Shown: piece after piece, positions 6,733 to 10,039 of the stretch
Position numbering within the stretch: the stretch's first letter is position 1
Layout of the letters: each line of letters starts with the position of its first letter
Origin: an uncultured Actinomycetes bacterium
Lineage (GTDB): Bacteria > Actinomycetota > Acidimicrobiia > Acidimicrobiales > Microtrichaceae
Reading direction: 5' to 3'
DNA: 10,039 nucleotides
NCBI GenBank assembly: GCA_903930035.1
Contig: CAIYXG010000252.1
Coordinates: 1 to 10,039, forward strand
Notes under the pieces: generated by a model
Told to the model about the DNA's origin: nothing
What the model saw: only the letters and a program-made list of their open reading frames with translations
Database searches by the model: none
Position numbers and translations under genes: made by a program

Positions 6733-7155
6733 TCAGTCGCCACGGTGCACGATCCGCCGACCGGTCACGGTCAACGGCTCGATGCGCACCCACCGTCGCT
6801 TGTCGTGCGAGGACCAGGAGGCGAGCGGCAGCTCCTGCGCCGCCATCAGCTCGTCCATCTGCTCGATCTCCCTGGCGTGGCCGCGCACCACCACGGACCA
6901 GCCGGTGTGGAACAGCGGGTCGGCGGCGTCGATCTCGAACGCCACCCCCTCGCCGAGCACCGCGGCGGCGAGCTTGGTGCCCTCCGCAGTGACGAAGACC
7001 AGGGTGCGGCCGTCGACGGCGTAGTTGACCGGGAACATCTCCGGCTGGTTGGCGATCGAGACGGCGAGGCGGCCGACGTAGCTGGTGGACAGCAGCTGCC
7101 AGCAGGTCTCCTCGTCAAGGATCTCGAGCCCGTGTCGGTCGGTCCGGATTGCCAT
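6733..7155 (-). CDS. Pyridoxamine 5'-phosphate oxidase-like flavin-binding protein
   Basis: A 140-residue split-barrel protein of the pyridoxamine 5'-phosphate oxidase-like superfamily. Typical elements are YVGRLAVS (42-49), MFPVNYAVDGRTLVFVTAEG (59-78), KLAAAVLGEGVAFEID (80-95), GWSVVVRGHAREI (104-116) and WVRIEPLTVTGRRI (125-138). Small proteins of this group bind FMN, F420 or heme; true PNPOx is longer (about 200 residues), so vitamin B6 synthesis is not implied. ATG 7155 is chosen because GGAGGT (plus-strand 7162-7167) precedes it by 6 bases. A longer form from 7203 would add a glycine-rich stretch (MMGGGDVTGAESGG) without homology. It is divergent from the tRNA-Ser gene and shares with it a short control region containing a palindrome. 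Its role is unknown; a flavin-dependent reductase or a redox-linked role is possible. Confidence 0.82.
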   Translation of the reverse strand: MAIRTDRHGLEILDEETCWQLLSTSYVGRLAVSIANQPEMFPVNYAVDGRTLVFVTAEGTKLAAAVLGEGVAFEIDAADPLFHTGWSVVVRGHAREIEQMDELMAAQELPLASWSSHDKRRWVRIEPLTVTGRRIVHRGD

Positions 7156-7161
7156 AGCGCT

Positions 7162-7167
7162 ACCTCC
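7162..7167 (-). promoter_or_regulatory. Ribosome-binding site fixing the start of the oxidase-like gene
   Basis: The minus strand reads GGAGGT, a near-perfect Shine-Dalgarno sequence, six bases before ATG 7155. It is the clearest ribosome-binding site in the window and decides between the two possible ATG starts (7155 and 7203). Confidence 0.85.
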
Positions 7168-7180
7168 GCTCTCGGCCCCC

Positions 7181-7214
7181 GTGACATCGCCTCCACCCAT
7201 CACGGTACAGTGAT
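7181..7214 (+). promoter_or_regulatory. Probable tRNA-Ser promoter with overlapping palindrome
   Basis: GTGACA at 7181-7186 (5 of 6 to the -35 consensus) and TACAGT at 7206-7211 as -10 lie 19 bp apart, slightly long, with the tRNA starting at 7222. The -10 lies within ATCACGGTACAGTGAT (7199-7214), an inverted repeat with a single mismatched pair. The same short region also precedes the divergent oxidase-like gene, so a regulator bound here could affect both directions. Confidence 0.45.
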
Positions 7215-7221
7215 CGGCCTT

Positions 7222-7313
<92 letters not shown>

Positions 7314-7314
7314 C

Positions 7315-7340
7315 CGGGCGTCGGCTTCGGCCGGCGCCCG
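7315..7340. terminator. 11-bp GC hairpin with UUCG tetraloop after tRNA-Ser
   Basis: Bases 7315-7325 pair with 7330-7340 in an uninterrupted 11-bp stem (one G-T pair) closed by C(TTCG)G, the very stable UUCG tetraloop. It starts 2 bases after the encoded CCA and ends 25 bases before the stop of the convergent DUF2237 gene. No T-run follows on either side, so it would act as a U-less hairpin terminator or as a 3' processing boundary. It is symmetric enough to serve both convergent transcripts. Confidence 0.65.
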
Positions 7341-7365
7341 CTGCGCGTCCGGACCCAGGAGCGGG

Positions 7366-7743
7366 TCAGGGGGCGTCGACGGCGTGGGCCAGCAGGTCCT
7401 CGAGCCGGCAGTGGTCCAGGGTCCGCTCGTGGGTCGCGGCCAGCACCACCTGCGGGGCACAGCCGGCGCCGAACGCCTCCGCCCACCGGGGGGCGCACAG
7501 GCACCACTGGTCGCCGGGCTGCAGTCCGGGGAACCCGTACTGGGGCATCGGGGTGAGCAGGTCGTTGCCCTGCGAGAGCGAGAAGTCCAGGAACTCTGTC
7601 GTCATCACGGCGCACACCGTGTGCACCCCGGTGTCCTGTGCGTCGGTGTTGCAGCACCCGTCCCGGTACCAGCCGGTCATGGGGTCGAGGCTGCAGTCCT
7701 GCAGCTCGCCACCCAGCACGTTCCTCGCCTGCCCGTCAGCCAT
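7366..7743 (-). CDS. DUF2237 family protein, cysteine-rich
   Basis: A 125-residue protein of the conserved, uncharacterised DUF2237 family. Its length and the order of conserved blocks fit: RNVLGGELQDCSLDP (7-21), GWYRDGCCNT (24-33), HTVCAVMTTEFLDFS (41-55), GNDLLTPMPQYGFPGLQPGD (59-78), QWCLCAPRW (79-87) and ATHERTLDHCRLEDL (103-117). Eight cysteines (17, 30, 31, 44, 81, 83, 95, 112) together with His41 and His105 suggest metal binding or redox chemistry, but no activity is established. There is no signal peptide, so it is probably cytoplasmic. ATG 7743 gives the normal family N-terminus; a GTG at 7809 in the same frame would add 22 residues of Ala/Gly/Pro-rich sequence. No Shine-Dalgarno precedes either start. 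The gene sits alone between two plus-strand tRNA genes. Confidence 0.85.
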   Translation of the reverse strand: MADGQARNVLGGELQDCSLDPMTGWYRDGCCNTDAQDTGVHTVCAVMTTEFLDFSLSQGNDLLTPMPQYGFPGLQPGDQWCLCAPRWAEAFGAGCAPQVVLAATHERTLDHCRLEDLLAHAVDAP

Positions 7744-7816
7744 GGGCACAGGCAACCACAGCGGGCGGCCCGCTGACGACGCAGCACCGGCGTTCGCCCC
7801 GGGCACCACCGACCTG

Positions 7817-7822
7817 TACGAT
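7817..7822 (+). promoter_or_regulatory. Possible -10 element for tRNA-Arg
   Basis: TACGAT (5 of 6 to TATAAT) lies 13 bases before the tRNA start. No convincing -35 is found at the right spacing; TTCGCC at 7793-7798 is the nearest candidate and is weak. The rest of the gap between the DUF2237 start and this tRNA holds nothing else I can name. Confidence 0.35.
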
Positions 7823-7835
7823 CCTCACCGCTTCG

Positions 7836-7909
7836 GCGCTCGTAGCTCAATTGGATAGAGCATCTGACTACGGATCAGAAGGTTGGGGGTTCAAGTCCCT
7901 CCGAGCGCG
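7836..7909 (+). tRNA. tRNA-Arg (anticodon ACG), CCA not encoded
   Basis: A complete cloverleaf. The acceptor stem GCGCTCG (7836-7842) pairs with CGAGCGC (7902-7908). The D-stem is GCTC/GAGC. The anticodon stem is TCTGA/TCAGA with loop CTACGGA, giving anticodon ACG at 7870-7872. The T-arm is GGGGG-TTCAAGT-CCCTC (one G-T pair). The discriminator is G7909 and CT follows, so CCA must be added after transcription, unlike the neighbouring tRNA-Ser. ACG is normally edited to ICG and reads CGU, CGC and CGA, the main arginine codons. Confidence 0.97.
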
Positions 7910-7952
7910 CTGAACTCCCGGGCCGGTGGCCCAGGACGTCCACGGTGACCTG

Positions 7953-9038
7953 ATGGGCTCGGTACTGCTCCACCACGAGAAGATCGAGACCTCCCTCACC
8001 GGGGCCCGTGCGTACCGGGTCCGCTACCGGTCCCACGACCTGCACGGCGCCGCGACCGAGTCGACCGGGCTGGTCGTCGCCCCCGCGTCGCCCGGAACCG
8101 ACCGCCGGGTCATGTCGTGGGCGCACGGCACCACCGGCATCGGCGACGCCGCCTGCCCGTCCGCCCAGCCCGACCCGGCCCGGGAGCTGACGCTCTACTT
8201 CGCCCCCGGCAGCACCACCCAGATCGACTACGGGGTCCCGGGTCTGCAGCGGTGGATCGACGACGACTGGGTCGTGGTGGCCACCGACTACCAGGGGCTC
8301 GGCACCCCTGGCGTCCACCAGTACACGGTGAACCGCACCAACGCGATCGACGCCGTCACTGCGGTGCACGCCGCCCGCGAGCTGCCCGTCGACGCCGGCC
8401 GGCGGTTCGGCGTGGTCGGCTGGTCGCAGGGCGGCGGCGCGGCCGCTGCGACCGTCGAGCTCGACGCGGACGACTACGGGGACCTCGAGATCGTGGGCGC
8501 GGCAGCCATGTCGCCGGGCGTGCCGGTCGTCGGCCTGCGACAGCCCGGGCTCGGCACCGCGCTCGGCAGCGCCGCACCACTGCCGCCCGACGGCCACCTG
8601 TTCATGATCCTCGCCGGCATGGCCGCCGCCTTCCCGGACACGCTCTCGCTCGACGACGTGCTCACGCCGGTCGGCCGTCGCGTCCTCGACGCCGGGTGGA
8701 ACACCCAGCCGACCCACCACCTGAACGACTCGCTCGCCCGGGCCTTCCGGCACGAGGGACCGGTGATGGGCGTCGACCGGTCGGCGTTCCCCGCCTGGGT
8801 CACGGCCTTCACCGAGGCCTCGGCGACGCGACGGACCCCCGTCGCGCCGGTGCTCGTGCTCCGTGACGCCCAGGACGACAACGGGCCGTGCCCCACGACC
8901 TGGCAGGTGGGCTACATCGAGGCGGCACGGGCCATCGGCGGTGACGTCACCGAGAAGGTGTACCCGGACGACGACCACTTCTCGCTGCCCGGCAGCTCGG
9001 TCGACCACGCCCGCGAGTGGCTGGCGGCGCAGTTCTGA
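7953..9038 (+). CDS. Alpha/beta hydrolase of the secretory-lipase (LIP) type, no signal peptide
   Basis: A 361-residue serine hydrolase resembling the secretory lipase family. Visible elements are the oxyanion-region strand SWAHGTTGIGDAACPS (55-70), the family signature VVATDYQGLGTPGVHQY (108-124), the nucleophile elbow GWSQGG (156-161, Ser158), an acid in LRDAQDD (303-309, probably Asp308 or Asp305) and the catalytic His342 in DDDHFSL. Family members cleave lipids, esters or related bonds; the substrate is unknown. Most are exported, but neither possible start gives a signal peptide, so this one may act in the cytoplasm. ATG 7953 with GGTGA at 7944-7948 is preferred; GTG 7926 in the same frame adds nine residues, lacks a ribosome-binding site and lies in a small hairpin. 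It begins 43 bp after tRNA-Arg and is convergent with the MetK-like gene. Confidence 0.83.
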   Translation: MGSVLLHHEKIETSLTGARAYRVRYRSHDLHGAATESTGLVVAPASPGTDRRVMSWAHGTTGIGDAACPSAQPDPARELTLYFAPGSTTQIDYGVPGLQRWIDDDWVVVATDYQGLGTPGVHQYTVNRTNAIDAVTAVHAARELPVDAGRRFGVVGWSQGGGAAAATVELDADDYGDLEIVGAAAMSPGVPVVGLRQPGLGTALGSAAPLPPDGHLFMILAGMAAAFPDTLSLDDVLTPVGRRVLDAGWNTQPTHHLNDSLARAFRHEGPVMGVDRSAFPAWVTAFTEASATRRTPVAPVLVLRDAQDDNGPCPTTWQVGYIEAARAIGGDVTEKVYPDDDHFSLPGSSVDHAREWLAAQF

Positions 9039-9050
9039 GCGCCGGTCGCG

Positions 9051-10039
9051 TCACCGGTCCCACGGGTGGTCGGCACCGACGTACCCGCGGCGCAGGTGCT
9101 GCGTCCACGGCTGGCCGTTGAGCTCGAGCTCGGCGACGGTCCCCTTGATCGACAGGTCGGGCAGGCCGACGAGCTGGTCGACCTGCGACTCGTCGAGCTC
9201 ACGTCCGTCGCCCAGCCGGGCCCACAGGAAGGACGGACGCGCCTGGCCGGGGAACCAGCCGGCCCACACCGTGGCCTCGGTCCCAGTCGCCCGCGCCAGC
9301 CGCACCGCCACCTGACGGGCGCGCAGCGGGCCGCAGCGGTCGGCCTTGTAGGCGTCCTTCCCGCACAGCGCACCGCCGCCGATGGGCACCCGCGGGCCGT
9401 ACAGGTCGGCGACGAGCTTCTTGCCCGAGAGCCCGCCGTCGCCGCGCGGGCCGGGGAGCAGGAACTCGCCGGCCCCGTTGACGGTGCACCACGACGCGTC
9501 CACCGAGTCCGGCGCGTCCACACCGGGCAGGGCGCGGAGCGCGTCGACCACGGCGGGGGCGACCTGGCCGTAGAGGTCGCCGTAGCCCACCCCGGGACGG
9601 TGCACGGTGGCGATGTTGAGGCGTTCCACCACGGCGCCCGGGCCGTCGGGACGCAGGACCACCAGCACCTTGCCGTCGGGTCCGAACAGGTCGGGCCGGG
9701 TGGTCTGGACCGACGCCAGCGCGTCCCGCGCCGCACGGGCGGCCACCACCTCGAGCGGGAGGTGGCCCAGCGCGGGGTCGGGGGTGGCGTGGCCCACCAC
9801 GACGTCCTGGTCGCAGCTGAACCCCTGGCCCTCGGTGATGCTGTCGTTGCGGTGGACGACCACCACGTCGCTGTGGGTGGTGAGCGGCAACGACCACTGG
9901 TCCTGGTAGCCGGCCGACCTGACCACGTCGTCGACCCGGCGCTGCAACCATGCCGGGCCGGCATCGCCCGCGGTCAGGGGGTTGTGGCCCAGCCGGTCGG
10001 CCGCGACGTACCCGGTCACCAGCAGGAGCTGGCGGTGGA
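9051..10039 (-). CDS. Diverged S-adenosylmethionine synthetase (MetK) homologue, 5' end outside window
   Basis: The frame is open to the right edge and stops at 9051-9053; at least 328 residues are present. Numbering from the GTG at 10019, blocks follow MetK order: SCDQDVVVGHATPDP (68-82) for the MetK DQGxMFGYATxET block, LFGPDGKVLVVL (111-122) for LRPDxKxQVT, GEFLLPGPRGDGGLSGKKL (184-202) for GxFxxGGPxGDxGLTGRKI, and VPIGGGALCGKDAYKADR (211-228) for PHGGGAFSGKDxxKVDR. The Asp of the GD pair and the Lys, Lys and Asp of the GKDxxKxDR block, which bind phosphates and metal in MetK, are kept. Arg-Lys of the GRK motif is Lys-Lys, and TQ or SQ after the conserved Lys is lost. It aligns from the MetK LVTTGLVVVAGE strand onward, so the missing part should hold the HPDK motif. 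It may be an active second enzyme or a repurposed paralogue. The real start is not in the window; the GTG at 10019 is internal. Confidence 0.75.
   Translation of the reverse strand, partial: HRQLLLVTGYVAADRLGHNPLTAGDAGPAWLQRRVDDVVRSAGYQDQWSLPLTTHSDVVVVHRNDSITEGQGFSCDQDVVVGHATPDPALGHLPLEVVAARAARDALASVQTTRPDLFGPDGKVLVVLRPDGPGAVVERLNIATVHRPGVGYGDLYGQVAPAVVDALRALPGVDAPDSVDASWCTVNGAGEFLLPGPRGDGGLSGKKLVADLYGPRVPIGGGALCGKDAYKADRCGPLRARQVAVRLARATGTEATVWAGWFPGQARPSFLWARLGDGRELDESQVDQLVGLPDLSIKGTVAELELNGQPWTQHLRRGYVGADHPWDR

Noticed and set aside
6718..6739. Direct repeat of TTCAGTCG with a 14-bp period at the end of the oxidase-like gene
   Set aside because: Only two 8-bp copies, one of them including the stop codon; no third copy or symmetry suggests function.
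7920..7932. GGGCC/GGCCC hairpin after tRNA-Arg as its terminator
   Set aside because: A 5-bp stem with a 3-base loop and no T-run is too weak to call; it does argue mildly against GTG 7926 as the lipase-like start.
9041..9058. Short hairpin (CCGGT / ACCGG, 6-base loop) between the convergent lipase-like and MetK-like genes
   Set aside because: The stem is only 5 bp, it overlaps the stop codon of one gene and no T-run follows; this is expected by chance at such GC content.

Overview
The window is very GC-rich (strong G/C at third codon positions, many GTG starts) with compact, mostly bacterial housekeeping and accessory genes. It looks like chromosomal DNA of a high-GC actinobacterium. Several traits would suit the class Acidimicrobiia, but that placement is an inference from general style and not from a marker gene. 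I see no integrase, transposase, phage gene, plasmid gene or CRISPR array.

Layout. (1) 2-166, +: C-terminal end of an unrecognised gene, convergent with (2) 177-1589, -: an amidase-signature hydrolase with a complete Lys/cis-Ser/Ser triad. (3) 1640-4236, +: a complete metal-uptake ABC transporter, made of a solute-binding lipoprotein, an ATPase and a membrane permease whose genes overlap by 4 bp and 1 bp. It is preceded by a sigma70-type promoter whose -10 lies inside a Fur/Zur-like palindrome; the spacing predicts a leaderless mRNA. (4) 4246-7155, -: an RlmI-type rRNA methyltransferase, a seven-helix PQ-loop (SWEET-like) membrane protein, a ferritin-like diiron protein and a pyridoxamine-phosphate-oxidase-like flavoprotein. 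The first three are almost without spacing and probably form one transcript (order of transcription: ferritin-like, PQ-loop, methyltransferase); the oxidase-like gene lies upstream behind a possible hairpin terminator. (5) 7222-7909: tRNA-Ser(GCU) and tRNA-Arg(ACG) on +, flanking a DUF2237 gene on -. (6) 7953-9038, +: an alpha/beta hydrolase of the secretory-lipase type lacking a signal peptide. (7) 9051-10039, -, running off the window: a strongly diverged homologue of S-adenosylmethionine synthetase (MetK).

How genes work together. The transporter trio is one functional unit: the lipoprotein captures a divalent metal, the permease moves it and the ATPase drives transport, with repression by a Fur-family regulator under metal sufficiency. 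The minus-strand block combines a possible iron/oxidative-stress protein with a ribosomal RNA modification enzyme and a small-solute transporter; this co-occurrence is seen, its functional meaning is not established.

The most unusual items are the diverged MetK homologue at the right edge, the two-repeat PQ-loop protein in a bacterium, and the promoter/operator/leaderless arrangement in front of the metal transporter. I found no clear multi-gene system that is wholly new.
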